From NCBI GenBank assembly GCA_015067785.1, contig SVLR01000006.1, positions 1 through 64,000 of the forward strand: 64,000 bases of DNA, written 5' to 3'. The notes beneath the pieces were generated by a model. The model saw nothing but the letters and a program-made list of their open reading frames with translations. It was not told the origin of the DNA and made no database searches. Of this stretch, positions 1 through 8,037 are shown piece by piece. Numbering within the stretch: the stretch's first letter is position 1; every line of letters begins with the position of its first letter. The DNA comes from Oscillospiraceae bacterium. Its GTDB lineage: Bacteria; Bacillota; Clostridia; Oscillospirales; Oscillospiraceae. The translations under genes and the position numbers were made by a program.

Positions 1-17
1 CAGACCGGACACCTTCT

Positions 18-488
18 TTGAAAAAGTATAATATGAAAATCAGACACTTATTATGCCTGTTTGCGGCACTCTCCTTGCTAACGACTATGTTTATTTGGGG
101 CAATTCTCTGAAATCCATCCCTGAATCCAGCGCCCAAAGCTCTGCGGTGGCAGACAAGATCCAGGGCGTTGTAGATCCCCAGCAGAAGGTCGAGCCATCC
201 ATTTTTCACAACCTGATCCGCAAGCTTGCCCATGTGATAGAGTTTTTTATTTTGGGGCTATTTGTTGGCGGCTTTGCGATTTGCCTAGGATACGAATTGG
301 ACAAACGGTTGATTTCCTTGCCTATGCTCATCGTGCTGCTGATAGCGGTAGGGGATGAATGGATTCAAGTCTATGCGGGGCGCGGAAGCCTTGTAACCGA
401 TGTATTAATTGACTTTTCCGGCGCCTTGGCGGGTCTGCTAATGACAGCGATTGTCCACCAAGTCATTTTGAAATTTAAGACGAAATGA
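18..488 (+). CDS. VanZ-like family membrane protein
   Basis: Small membrane protein of the VanZ-like family, about 156 aa. It has an N-terminal hydrophobic segment (residues 8-28), then the family hallmarks RKLAHVIEFFILG near residue 68 and DEWIQVYAGRGS near residue 113, followed by VTDVLIDFSGALAG and a last membrane helix. VanZ relatives are tied to teicoplanin tolerance in enterococci, but most chromosomal copies have no known role. It lies 9 nt upstream of the UDP-sugar epimerase and is probably co-transcribed with it. The start is uncertain: TTG at 18 and ATG at 33 are both possible, neither has a clear ribosome site, and the upstream sequence is outside the window. Confidence 0.8.
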   Translation: MKKYNMKIRHLLCLFAALSLLTTMFIWGNSLKSIPESSAQSSAVADKIQGVVDPQQKVEPSIFHNLIRKLAHVIEFFILGLFVGGFAICLGYELDKRLISLPMLIVLLIAVGDEWIQVYAGRGSLVTDVLIDFSGALAGLLMTAIVHQVILKFKTK

Positions 489-497
489 GGATATACT

Positions 498-1661
498 ATG
501 ATCTCTTTCAAGAATAACGGAAAGCTGAAGCTTCTCATCATTGTGGGCACACGGCCGGAGATTATTCGGCTGTCGGCGGTAATCACCAAGTGCCGGAAGT
601 ATTTCGATACCCTCCTTGCCCATACCGGTCAGAATTATGACTATAACCTCAACGGTGTGTTCTTTAAGGACTTGGAATTAGAGGATCCCGAGGTATACTT
701 GGATGCCGTAGGCAAGGATTTAGGCGAAACAATGGGTAATATTATCGCCAAATCCTATCAGCTGATGGTAGAGACACGGCCGGATGCGGTTTTGGTGCTG
801 GGCGATACCAATTCCTGCCTGTCCGTCATTGGCGCAAAGCGGCTGCATATCCCCATTTTCCATATGGAGGCCGGCAACCGCTGCAAGGATGAGTGCCTGC
901 CGGAGGAAACCAACCGCCGAATCGTGGACATTATCTCCGATGTGAATCTATGCTACTCTGAACACGCACGGCGGTATTTGGCAGATAACGGTCTGCCAAA
1001 AGAGAGAACCTATGTAACCGGTTCCCCTATGGCAGAGGTTCTCCGGGGTAACCTCGAAAAAATTGAAAACAGCGATATTCATACCCGTTTAGGTTTAGAG
1101 AAGGGGAGATACATCCTTCTTTCTGCCCACCGGGAGGAAAATATCGATACCGAAAAGAACTTTACATCCCTCTTTACGGCAATTAATAAGATGGCGGAAA
1201 CCTACGATATGCCCATCCTCTATTCCTGCCATCCCAGAAGCCGTAATCGGTTAGAGAGTAGCGGCTTCAAACTCGATAAGCGTGTGATCCGCCACGAGCC
1301 TTTAGGCTTCCACGATTATAACTGCCTGCAAATGAACGCCTTCGCGGTGGTATCTGACAGCGGTACGCTGCCGGAGGAATCGAGCTTCTTTACCTCTGTC
1401 GGCAAATCCTTCCCGGCAGTCTGCATCCGCACCTCTACAGAACGCCCCGAAGCGCTGGATAAGGCTTGCTTCGTGCTGGCCGGCATCGATGAAAAGAGCC
1501 TCTTGCAGGCTGTGGATACCGCAGTAGAAATGGTGAAAAACGGCGATCACGGCATTCCGGTGCCGGACTATGTGGAAGAGAATGTGTCCACCAAGGTGGT
1601 AAAGCTGATCCAGTCCTACACCGGTGTGGTAAATAAGATGGTTTGGAGAAAGACAGAATGA
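498..1661 (+). CDS. Non-hydrolysing UDP-N-acetyl sugar 2-epimerase (WecB/Cap5G-WbjD type)
   Basis: Cytoplasmic enzyme of the UDP-GlcNAc 2-epimerase fold, 387 aa, close to the usual family length. Visible motifs are GTRPEIIRLSAV near residue 17, HTGQNYDYNLNGVFF, VLGDTNSCLS, FHMEAGNRCKDECLPEE and LLSAHREENID, plus a late SDSGTLPEES nucleotide-binding segment. The CKDECLPEETNRR and FHDYNCLQMNAF segments resemble the Cap5G/WbjD branch, which makes UDP-N-acetyl-L-fucosamine in capsule pathways, more than plain WecB. That branch call is inference. It sits between the VanZ-like gene and a nucleotidyltransferase-like gene whose start overlaps its stop by 4 bases (ATGA), which suggests a polysaccharide locus continuing to the left. 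Confidence 0.85.
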   Translation: MISFKNNGKLKLLIIVGTRPEIIRLSAVITKCRKYFDTLLAHTGQNYDYNLNGVFFKDLELEDPEVYLDAVGKDLGETMGNIIAKSYQLMVETRPDAVLVLGDTNSCLSVIGAKRLHIPIFHMEAGNRCKDECLPEETNRRIVDIISDVNLCYSEHARRYLADNGLPKERTYVTGSPMAEVLRGNLEKIENSDIHTRLGLEKGRYILLSAHREENIDTEKNFTSLFTAINKMAETYDMPILYSCHPRSRNRLESSGFKLDKRVIRHEPLGFHDYNCLQMNAFAVVSDSGTLPEESSFFTSVGKSFPAVCIRTSTERPEALDKACFVLAGIDEKSLLQAVDTAVEMVKNGDHGIPVPDYVEENVSTKVVKLIQSYTGVVNKMVWRKTE

Positions 1662-2809
1662 CGACGGAACAAAAGCTGCTGATCGATGCGTTGGCCTGCG
1701 CCTTGAATGGAAAAACTTATACGGTGCCGGAAAATGTAGATTGGCGGCAGTTCGTAGGTCTTTCTATGCGACATACGGTAGCGCCCCTTGTCTACGATGG
1801 ACTGCACAAAAACGGCAGCTGGGAAATGCTTCCACCACCGGCAAAGAAGATCCTCTCCGATGCCTACCATACGGCGATCTTTCAGGATGCCCAGTTTATG
1901 CACCTGAAAGGAGAGCTTGCAAAGAAGCTGGGAGAAGCAAATGTTCCCCATATCTTCCTGAAGGGCGCAAGCCTGAAAAAGGACTACCCGGAGCCTGCCC
2001 TTCGTACAATGTGTGATCTCGATATTTTAGTCCATACAGAGGATTATCCCAAGCTGGATAAAATCGCTGCTGAGATGGGCGCAAAAGCGGAGGACGGCGA
2101 CGGAAACCATCGTAATTTCCGTTTCCCTGGGAATTTGGAGGTAGAATTTCATCCCAACCTTATCCACCACGATACCCCGGTAGGTACGCAGATCAATCCC
2201 GGCTGGCAGTATGCCACCGAGGATTGTACCGAACTGACCCCGGAAGGCTTCTACTTAAATACGCTTTGCCATCTCGCCAATCATTTTGTAGCGGGCGGTG
2301 CAGGTGTGCGATTTCTTGCGGATGTTTGGGTAAATTGCAATCTGCGAAAGCCCCAACCGGATTGGGAAACCGTAGAAAAAGAACTAAAGTGCTTCGGTCT
2401 TTTGGACTTTGCCCATAACATAGAGGCGTTGGCGGAGTGTTGGTTTGGCGATGGGGAAGAAACCGTCCTTTTGCAGGAGCTGGGAGAATATATCCTCTCC
2501 GAGGGACAGTACGGAAATGCAAATACAGCAGTGCGCAATGCGGCGGCGCTGTCTGCGGGGGAAAGCGGTGCTTCTGCGCTTAGCAAACGGATATTCCCTT
2601 CCAAGGAAGACTTGGAAAGCAAATTCCCGTGGTGCAAGGGAAAGACGATCCTTCTGCCCGCGGCGTGGTGTGCTCGCTGTGTTCAGGTTGTTACAAAACG
2701 GGGAAGCTTGGCACTCAAGTGGGCAACAGAGACCGGAAAACTCAGCAAAGAGGAAATTGCCGAACAAAAAGCAATGCTCAGCCGCTTTGGTATTCGTCCT
2801 AAGAAATAA
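1658..2809 (+). CDS. Nucleotidyltransferase family protein (NTP_transf_5-like)
   Basis: About 383 aa. The FLKGASLKK and TMCDLDILV segments near residues 105-130 match the nucleotidyltransferase-like family (PF14907) often found in capsule and polysaccharide loci; DLD would be the metal-binding pair. The true substrate of this family is unknown. I chose the ATG at 1658 because a GGAG ribosome site lies 9 nt upstream and the start overlaps the epimerase stop as ATGA, which implies translational coupling; a TTG at 1643 is less likely. A hairpin follows the stop. Confidence 0.75.
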   Translation: MTTEQKLLIDALACALNGKTYTVPENVDWRQFVGLSMRHTVAPLVYDGLHKNGSWEMLPPPAKKILSDAYHTAIFQDAQFMHLKGELAKKLGEANVPHIFLKGASLKKDYPEPALRTMCDLDILVHTEDYPKLDKIAAEMGAKAEDGDGNHRNFRFPGNLEVEFHPNLIHHDTPVGTQINPGWQYATEDCTELTPEGFYLNTLCHLANHFVAGGAGVRFLADVWVNCNLRKPQPDWETVEKELKCFGLLDFAHNIEALAECWFGDGEETVLLQELGEYILSEGQYGNANTAVRNAAALSAGESGASALSKRIFPSKEDLESKFPWCKGKTILLPAAWCARCVQVVTKRGSLALKWATETGKLSKEEIAEQKAMLSRFGIRPKK

Positions 2810-2811
2810 GA

Positions 2812-2841
2812 AATCCCGGGCAGAAAATTCTGCTCGGGATT
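2812..2841. terminator. Hairpin between convergent genes
   Basis: Near-perfect inverted repeat (AATCCCGGGCAGA, loop AAAT, TCTGCTCGGGATT) between the convergent nucleotidyltransferase-like and pta genes. The T-run is weak on either strand, so this is a probable bidirectional terminator. Confidence 0.55.
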
Positions 2842-2854
2842 CGTTATGTTTGCA

Positions 2855-3853
2855 TTATACCATTGCGGCGGTGATGATGGCCATCTTGTAGACCTCGTCG
2901 GCATTGCAGCCGCGGGACAGGTCGTTGATGGGAGCAGCAAGACCCTGCAGGATGGGACCGTAGGCTTCGAAGCCACCCAGACGCTGGGCGATCTTGTAGC
3001 CGATGTTACCAGCCTCGATGGTGGGGAAGATGAAGGTGTTGGCGTAGCCGGCAACGGGAGAGCCGGGGAACTTCAGTTGACCAACCTCAGGAGCAACGGC
3101 TGCATCGAACTGCATCTCGCCGTCGATCATCAGATCGGGCGCCATTTCTTTTGCAACGATGGTAGCATCGTGGGAAAGCTTAACAGTACCGCCCTTGCCG
3201 GAGCCGTTGGTGGAGAAGGAGAGCATTGCTACCTTGGGATCGATGCCGAAGACCTTTGCAGTGTTGGCAGTCTCGATGGCGACCTCGGCCAGCTTCCGTG
3301 CAGCGGAAACAGTCACATTACCTTCCTTATCCACGCTGTCCTCATAGCTCAGGTTGATAGCGCAGTCACCCATTGCCAGCTTTTCTTCGCCGCGTACCAT
3401 AATGAAGCAGGAAGAAACAAGGTTTGCACCCTTCTTGGTCTTTACCAGCTGCAGAGCGGGACGGACGGTATCGGCGGTGGAATAAGTAGCACCGCCCAGC
3501 AGGGAGTCGGCGTAACCCATCTTTACCAGCATTGTGCCGAAGTAGTTACCCTTGGAGAGGGCAGCGCGGCAGTCCTCAGCAGACATCTTGCCCTTACGGA
3601 GCTCTACCATTTTTTCGACCATAGCGTCCATACCGGGGTAGGTCAGGGGATCCAGAATTTCCACACCCTCGATGTTGAAGCCGCCCTTTGCTGCGTTTTC
3701 TTTGACGGTCTCCACATTGCCCACCAAAATGGGGGTCAGGAAGCCGCCCTTGACCAAACGGTCAGTGGCTTCCAGAATACGGGCATCGTGACCCTCGGTG
3801 AAAACGATCTTCCGGGGGTTGGCCTTCAGAACCTCGATCATCGCGTTAAACAT
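2855..3853 (-). CDS. pta: Phosphate acetyltransferase
   Basis: Interconverts acetyl-CoA plus phosphate with acetyl phosphate plus CoA, the step before acetate kinase in acetate formation. The 332-aa length fits the short catalytic-domain-only Pta of Clostridia. Motifs include the N-terminal KIVFTEGHDARILEA, the SLLGGATYSTADTVRPALQ segment, MLSFSTNGSGKGG and the C-terminal VAGYANTFIFPTIEAGNIGYKIAQR. A GGAGGAA ribosome site precedes the ATG at 3853. Acetate kinase is not adjacent, so it must be elsewhere. The gene stands alone with its own promoter. Confidence 0.95.
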   Translation of the reverse strand: MFNAMIEVLKANPRKIVFTEGHDARILEATDRLVKGGFLTPILVGNVETVKENAAKGGFNIEGVEILDPLTYPGMDAMVEKMVELRKGKMSAEDCRAALSKGNYFGTMLVKMGYADSLLGGATYSTADTVRPALQLVKTKKGANLVSSCFIMVRGEEKLAMGDCAINLSYEDSVDKEGNVTVSAARKLAEVAIETANTAKVFGIDPKVAMLSFSTNGSGKGGTVKLSHDATIVAKEMAPDLMIDGEMQFDAAVAPEVGQLKFPGSPVAGYANTFIFPTIEAGNIGYKIAQRLGGFEAYGPILQGLAAPINDLSRGCNADEVYKMAIITAAMV

Positions 3854-3898
3854 AAATAATTCCTCCTATTTTTAGGGCTTACCCTTTTTTCTGCCGTA

Positions 3899-3927
3899 AT
3901 TATACATCACCCCCAGCGGATAAGCAA
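3899..3927 (-). promoter_or_regulatory. Sigma-A promoter of pta
   Basis: On the minus strand, -35 TTGCTT (3922-3927), a 17-nt spacer and -10 TATAAT (3899-3904), about 45 nt upstream of the pta start. Confidence 0.7.
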
Positions 3928-3958
3928 GAAATATTTGATATTTTTTATAAATTTACCC

Positions 3959-3987
3959 TTGACCGTTGCGGCATTCTTTGCTATATT
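3959..3987 (+). promoter_or_regulatory. Sigma-A promoter of the nfeD-SPFH pair
   Basis: -35 TTGACC (3959-3964), 17-nt spacer, -10 TATATT (3982-3987), diverging from the pta promoter. The NfeD-like gene follows with an AAAGGAG ribosome site. Confidence 0.7.
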
Positions 3988-4022
3988 ATATTGTGTATCC
4001 ATAAAACAAAGGAGTTGTTCAT

Positions 4023-4481
4023 ATGTTGGCGATTGTTTGGATTGCTGTGATCGTTGCACTGATCGTTATTGACGTGTTGGCGGCGAACGAAGCGATTACG
4101 AAAGTGTCCCTCTTCTTTATTGCGGGTGCGATTGCTGCGCTTGTACTCAGCATTGCGAATGTTCCCGAAATTCTGCAGGGTATCGTTTTCTTCCTGATCG
4201 CGGGTATCGCATTCTTCCTGCTGAGACCTATGATCCGTAAGAATGTTCCGCTGAAGTTGCAGTTTACCAATGTTGAAGCCATTCCCGGCAAGTATGCCCC
4301 GGTTACCGTTGCCATCGACAATGTTGCTGGTGTCGGCCAGATCAGAATGGACGGTATGGAGTGGACAGCCCGCAGCACGGACGGTCAGCCCATCGAAGAG
4401 GGCACCGTTGTTTGTATCCACCATATTGAAGGCTGTAAGGCTTTCGTCTTCCCTGTTGCGGAAGAGTTCACCGCAGAGTAA
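4023..4481 (+). CDS. NfeD-like membrane protein
   Basis: 152 aa with three hydrophobic segments in the first 70 residues and a C-terminal soluble beta-barrel-like (OB-type) domain of about 75 residues containing GQIRMDGMEWTARS and EEGTVVCIHHIEG, typical of the NfeD C-terminal domain. NfeD proteins pair with SPFH/stomatin proteins, and one is encoded 12 nt downstream. They are thought to help organise membrane microdomains or membrane protein quality control. This is the short form without the ClpP-class protease domain. Confidence 0.85.
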   Translation: MLAIVWIAVIVALIVIDVLAANEAITKVSLFFIAGAIAALVLSIANVPEILQGIVFFLIAGIAFFLLRPMIRKNVPLKLQFTNVEAIPGKYAPVTVAIDNVAGVGQIRMDGMEWTARSTDGQPIEEGTVVCIHHIEGCKAFVFPVAEEFTAE

Positions 4482-4493
4482 GGGGGTATCGCT

Positions 4494-5612
4494 ATGATTC
4501 TGATCGTTATTGTAGTTTTACTGCTGGTATTTTTGATCCTGTGGGCATGCGTTGAGATCGTGCCGCAGGGCGAAGCCCGTGTCGTCGAGCGTTTGGGCGT
4601 GTTCCGCGCTGTTTGGGGCGTCGGCTTACATATGCACATCCCGATCCTTGAGAAAATGAAGGTCATTGACCCCACTCGCAAGAAGAGACGCATTGATAAG
4701 TACGTTATCGACCTGCGCGAGCAGATCCTCGAGCCCACCAAGCAGCCCTATGACTTCACCACTAAGGATATTTTGAATTACCAGCGTGAAGAGTTTGCTG
4801 ATTATGGCTATCTTGATGCTAAGTATCGGAGAGGTGATTATCGTCCCTCTCAGTATCGTAGTGGTACTACCAACTCCTACGATGGCACAAGAGAGGTTAA
4901 CGCCTCCTACCCCGCTAACGAGGATATCCGCGACGTCATCACCAAGGATAATGTCCGTATGCAGGTGGATGTAGTCGTATTCTATCAGGTTACCGACCCC
5001 AAGCTCTATGTCTACGGTGTGCAGAATCCTCTGCACGCACTGCAGAAGCTGACCATTACTGCGCTGCGTAACATCATCGGCGAGCTGGAGCTGGACGAGA
5101 CCCTCACCAGCCGTGATCTCATCAACTCCAAGATCCGTATGGTTCTGGACGAAGCAACCGACGCATGGGGTATGAAGATCACCCGTGTAGAGATCGAGAG
5201 CATCCTGCCTCCTCTGACCATTCAGAACGCCATGGAACAGCAGGCAACTGCCGAGCGCTTCAAGAGAGCCCGTATCCTGGAAGCCGAAGGTAACCGTCAG
5301 GCTGAGATCCTGATGGCTGAGGCTGCCAAGGAAGCAATGGTTCTGGCCGCAGAAGCTGAGAAGCAGAAGAAGATCCTGGAAGCAGAAGGCTTGCTGAGAG
5401 AGAAGGAACTGGAAGCACAGGGCTTGAGAGCGTTGAACGAGAATGCACCTTCCGATGCAGTTATCCGCTTGAAGGCAATTCAGGCAATGGAAGTTGTCGC
5501 CGATGGCGAAGCTACCAAGATCATTATTCCCAGCGAGATGCAGGGCCTGGTGGGCTTGGCAAATGGCATCACCGAGGGTGTTACCCCCAGCTCTCGTCCC
5601 GTCGTCAGATAA
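4494..5612 (+). CDS. SPFH/Band 7 (stomatin-like) protein with an insertion
   Basis: 372-aa membrane-anchored SPFH protein: one N-terminal membrane helix (residues 1-20), an SPFH domain starting at VPQGEARVVERLG, and an Ala/Glu-rich coiled coil (residues about 240-320) with repeats such as ILEAEGNRQAEILMAEA. It ends with EMQGLVGLANGITEG, as in QmcA/stomatin relatives. The SPFH domain is interrupted at about residues 86-148 by a Tyr/Arg/Ser/Asp-rich segment. In ordinary stomatins the strand ending in VIDLREQ runs almost directly into VITKDNV. It is transcribed with the upstream NfeD-like gene, and the two probably act together at the membrane. Confidence 0.88.
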   Translation: MILIVIVVLLLVFLILWACVEIVPQGEARVVERLGVFRAVWGVGLHMHIPILEKMKVIDPTRKKRRIDKYVIDLREQILEPTKQPYDFTTKDILNYQREEFADYGYLDAKYRRGDYRPSQYRSGTTNSYDGTREVNASYPANEDIRDVITKDNVRMQVDVVVFYQVTDPKLYVYGVQNPLHALQKLTITALRNIIGELELDETLTSRDLINSKIRMVLDEATDAWGMKITRVEIESILPPLTIQNAMEQQATAERFKRARILEAEGNRQAEILMAEAAKEAMVLAAEAEKQKKILEAEGLLREKELEAQGLRALNENAPSDAVIRLKAIQAMEVVADGEATKIIIPSEMQGLVGLANGITEGVTPSSRPVVR

Positions 5613-5622
5613 TTTATTACAT

Positions 5623-5656
5623 AAAAGTCCGTGGAGAAAACTCCACGGACTTTTTG
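5623..5656 (+). terminator. Rho-independent terminator after the SPFH gene
   Basis: Perfect stem AAAAGTCCGTGGAG / CTCCACGGACTTTT with an AAAA loop, followed by a T-run. Confidence 0.9.
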
Positions 5657-5910
5657 TGTCCAAGCCTTCCCCAATCTGTGTCATTGCGCACCGTCTGCAA
5701 ACTGGTGCGGCAATCTCTCGGACTGTATCTCTGTCTATCCTCTGCCAGCCTCAGCAAGCCAAAGCCGCGCCGAAGGATCTGTTTCCCTCGTAGGGGCGAT
5801 TCACGAATTGCCCGCCATACCGCACCTTCGTCCTATCTATGTCATTGCGAGGCACTTGCGCCGTGGCAATCTCCCGGTACAATCTATAATTTGCAATTTT
5901 GCATTTAGAA
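5657..5910. repeat. Intergenic stretch with partial palindromic repeats
   Basis: No gene is seen here. It carries two half-copies of the GTCATTGCG...GGCAATCT repeat family (5680-5716 and 5841-5872), each able to fold into a hairpin, and between them a partial copy of the GTAGGGGCGATTC element (5790-5818). Fuller relatives occur at 15664, 48046 and 13260. The stretch looks like a landing site for small non-coding repeats. Confidence 0.65.
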
Positions 5911-5920
5911 TTACCGCATC

Positions 5921-5949
5921 TTGCCTTTTCCTACAAAAAATGCTACACT
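5921..5949 (+). promoter_or_regulatory. Candidate promoter of the RACo-DUF2284 gene
   Basis: -35 TTGCCT (5921-5926), 17-nt spacer, -10 TACACT (5944-5949). The -10 is weak, but the position suits the TTG start at 5979. Confidence 0.45.
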
Positions 5950-5978
5950 TATTAAAAGACCGAGGGGAGGGAGTCAGC

Positions 5979-7952
5979 TTGCATAAGATCACCGTTCTGC
6001 CCACAAACCGAATACTGGAAGCTGCCGCTGATACAAGTCTATTGACGATCCTCCAAAAAGCCGGGCTTGCACCCGATGCTCCCTGCGGTGGCGAAGGGAA
6101 ATGCGGAAAATGCCGTGTGATAGTGAATGGCAGGGAAGTCCTATCCTGCCGAACCGTCATTGACCGGGATATGATGGTTGAAATTCCTACTCTGACCCGG
6201 GAGCAAATTTTGACCCAAGGCATTGCGCGTGCGCAAGAGGGATGTTACCGTGGCAAGAAAAGTCTTGCTTTCGATATTGGCACTACTACCGTTGCCGGTT
6301 ATTTGCTCGAAGAAAACACCGGCAAACTTCTTGCCACAGCCAGCGCACCAAATCCCCAGCGCGCCTTTGGTGCGGATGTGGTCAGCCGTATCCGTCTTGC
6401 CTGCAGCGGACATATGGTACAGCTTACCGACGCGATCCGTGACTGTGTCACAGAATTGACTGCAGGCCTTTGTCAAAAGGCGGCTTGCGCGCCTGCTGAA
6501 ATTGGTGTTGTCTGCGTAGTAGGCAACCCCACGATGCAGCAGCTTTTATTGGGGATCCCGGTGGATAACTTAGCGAGACCGCCCTTCGCACCGCTGCTGA
6601 CTAAGGCAGATACATTGCCTGCAAAGGCATGTTTGCCCAGCCTTCACAATGCCGAGCTTTTGGTGATTCCGGACATTGCTGGCTTTGTGGGCGCGGACAC
6701 TGTCGCCTGCGTAATGGCAACGGATATGGATCGCAGCGATGAACTGACCCTGCTGGTGGATATTGGTACCAACGGCGAAATGGTGCTGGGCAATCGGGAT
6801 GGCTTAGTGGCCTGCGCCACTGCCGCCGGTCCTGCCTTGGAGGGAGCGAATATCTCCTGCGGTATGACAGCCCGCCCCGGCGCGATCGATCGGGTGTTTT
6901 CGGACGGAACGGTCCGGGTCATTGGAGCGGGTAGGGCAGAGGGTATCTGCGGCTCCGGACTTATCGATGCCGTTGCCGTGGCGCTGGAGCAGGGGAAGCT
7001 CAACAGCCGTGGGAAAATTCTGATTGGCAATGAGATCCTTCTTGCGGAGGAGGTTGCCCTGACCCAGGAGGACATTCGGCAATTCCAGCTTGCAAAGGGC
7101 GCAATATCTGCCGGAATCGGCCTTTTATGCGCCCATATCGGGGTAAAAACGGAGGATATCCAAAGGGTTTATCTTGCTGGCGCATTTGGCAGCTTTCTGG
7201 AGCCTGCCTCTGCCTGCCTGGTGGGACTTCTGCCGCCGGAGCTGGAGGAGAAGATCACCGCAGTCGGCAATGCCGCCGGTAGCGGCGCGGCACTTCTCGC
7301 CCGACAGGAGGATGCGTTTGCTCGGTCAGAGGAAATTGCCCGGCAAACAGAGTATGTATACCTGTCTACCCATAAGGATTTCCCGAAAGCCTTTGCCCGT
7401 GGAATGACTTTTTTAACAAAAGACGACCCAAAATACTGGGCAAATATCGCCCGGAAATGTCACTTTTTCGCCGCTTTTCCGGTGGATATCGATACACTCG
7501 TTCCCCGGGAGGATGTGCGGGCAATGTGCGCTGCCGACAAGTGCGGCGCCTATGGAAAAAACTGGACCTGCCCGCCCTATTGCGGAACCCTTGGGGAATG
7601 CACACAAAAGATCCGCACTTATCGCCGGGGAATCTTGGTGCAGACCGTTGGTAAACTGGAAAAAACCATTGACACCAAGGGCTACCGCCGCACGGAGGAA
7701 AAACACCTCACCAGACTGCATACGTTGTATGAGGAAATACGAAAAGAGTACCCGAATGCCTTGTGCTTAGGCAGCGGCGGCTGTCGGGTCTGCGGAAAAT
7801 GCGCATATCCGGAGCCTTGCCGTTTCCCGGAAAAGGCCATATCCTCTATGGAAGCTTACGGCCTTTTTGTAACGCAGGTGTGCCGCGACAACGGCGCACA
7901 GTATTACCACGGAGAGAAGACGGTTACTTACACAGCGTGTATTTTGTATTAA
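5979..7952 (+). CDS. Corrinoid-activating ferredoxin/ASKHA protein (RACo-type) fused to DUF2284
   Basis: About 657 aa. An N-terminal 2Fe-2S ferredoxin-like domain (residues 1-80, cysteines in CGGEGKCGKC) is followed by an ASKHA ATPase-like module of the RACo/DUF4445 family (from about residue 95: SLAFDIGTTTVAGYLL, later LLVDIGTNGEMVLGN and GSGLIDAVAV, then VYLAGAFGSFLEPASA). RACo proteins use ATP to drive reduction of cob(II)alamin to active cob(I)alamin in corrinoid methyltransferases. The last 180 residues form a Cys-rich DUF2284 domain (DKCGAYGKNWTCPPYCG; CRVCGKCAYPEPCRFPEKA), probably binding Fe-S or another metal. I chose the TTG at 5979 for its GGGGAGGGAG ribosome site and because homology begins there. 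Its likely clients are encoded at 12.6-15.4 kb. Confidence 0.85.
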   Translation: MHKITVLPTNRILEAAADTSLLTILQKAGLAPDAPCGGEGKCGKCRVIVNGREVLSCRTVIDRDMMVEIPTLTREQILTQGIARAQEGCYRGKKSLAFDIGTTTVAGYLLEENTGKLLATASAPNPQRAFGADVVSRIRLACSGHMVQLTDAIRDCVTELTAGLCQKAACAPAEIGVVCVVGNPTMQQLLLGIPVDNLARPPFAPLLTKADTLPAKACLPSLHNAELLVIPDIAGFVGADTVACVMATDMDRSDELTLLVDIGTNGEMVLGNRDGLVACATAAGPALEGANISCGMTARPGAIDRVFSDGTVRVIGAGRAEGICGSGLIDAVAVALEQGKLNSRGKILIGNEILLAEEVALTQEDIRQFQLAKGAISAGIGLLCAHIGVKTEDIQRVYLAGAFGSFLEPASACLVGLLPPELEEKITAVGNAAGSGAALLARQEDAFARSEEIARQTEYVYLSTHKDFPKAFARGMTFLTKDDPKYWANIARKCHFFAAFPVDIDTLVPREDVRAMCAADKCGAYGKNWTCPPYCGTLGECTQKIRTYRRGILVQTVGKLEKTIDTKGYRRTEEKHLTRLHTLYEEIRKEYPNALCLGSGGCRVCGKCAYPEPCRFPEKAISSMEAYGLFVTQVCRDNGAQYYHGEKTVTYTACILY

Positions 7953-7975
7953 TCGGTAAAATTTTATCAAAACCC

Positions 7976-8004
7976 TTGACATTCTATTCTGCGAATACTA
8001 TAAT
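7976..8004 (+). promoter_or_regulatory. Sigma-A promoter of tetR and the downstream operon
   Basis: -35 TTGACA (7976-7981), exactly 17 nt, -10 TATAAT (7999-8004); both boxes match consensus. Confidence 0.85.
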
Positions 8005-8010
8005 AATTAT

Positions 8011-8024
8011 GTGAACGCGTTCAC
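8011..8024. promoter_or_regulatory. Palindromic operator GTGAACGCGTTCAC
   Basis: Perfect 14-bp palindrome starting 6 nt after the -10 box, at the expected transcription start. The core TGAACGCGTTCA recurs at 15460-15471 in the same position of the methyltransferase promoter. It is the likely TetR binding site. Confidence 0.75.
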
Positions 8025-8037
8025 AAAAGGAGTTTTT

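Noticed and set aside
2846-3859. Long open frame on the plus strand across pta
   Set aside because: It is the mirror of the pta gene; its translation shows no domain, while the minus strand gives a complete phosphate acetyltransferase.
4626-5684. Long minus-strand frame opposite the SPFH gene
   Set aside because: Composition is that of a reversed coding strand, with no ribosome site or domain; the plus strand encodes a clear SPFH protein.
5631-5978. N-terminal extension of the RACo gene back to 5631
   Set aside because: The extension overlaps a terminator and repeat elements and has no domain; homology begins at the TTG with a ribosome site at 5979.
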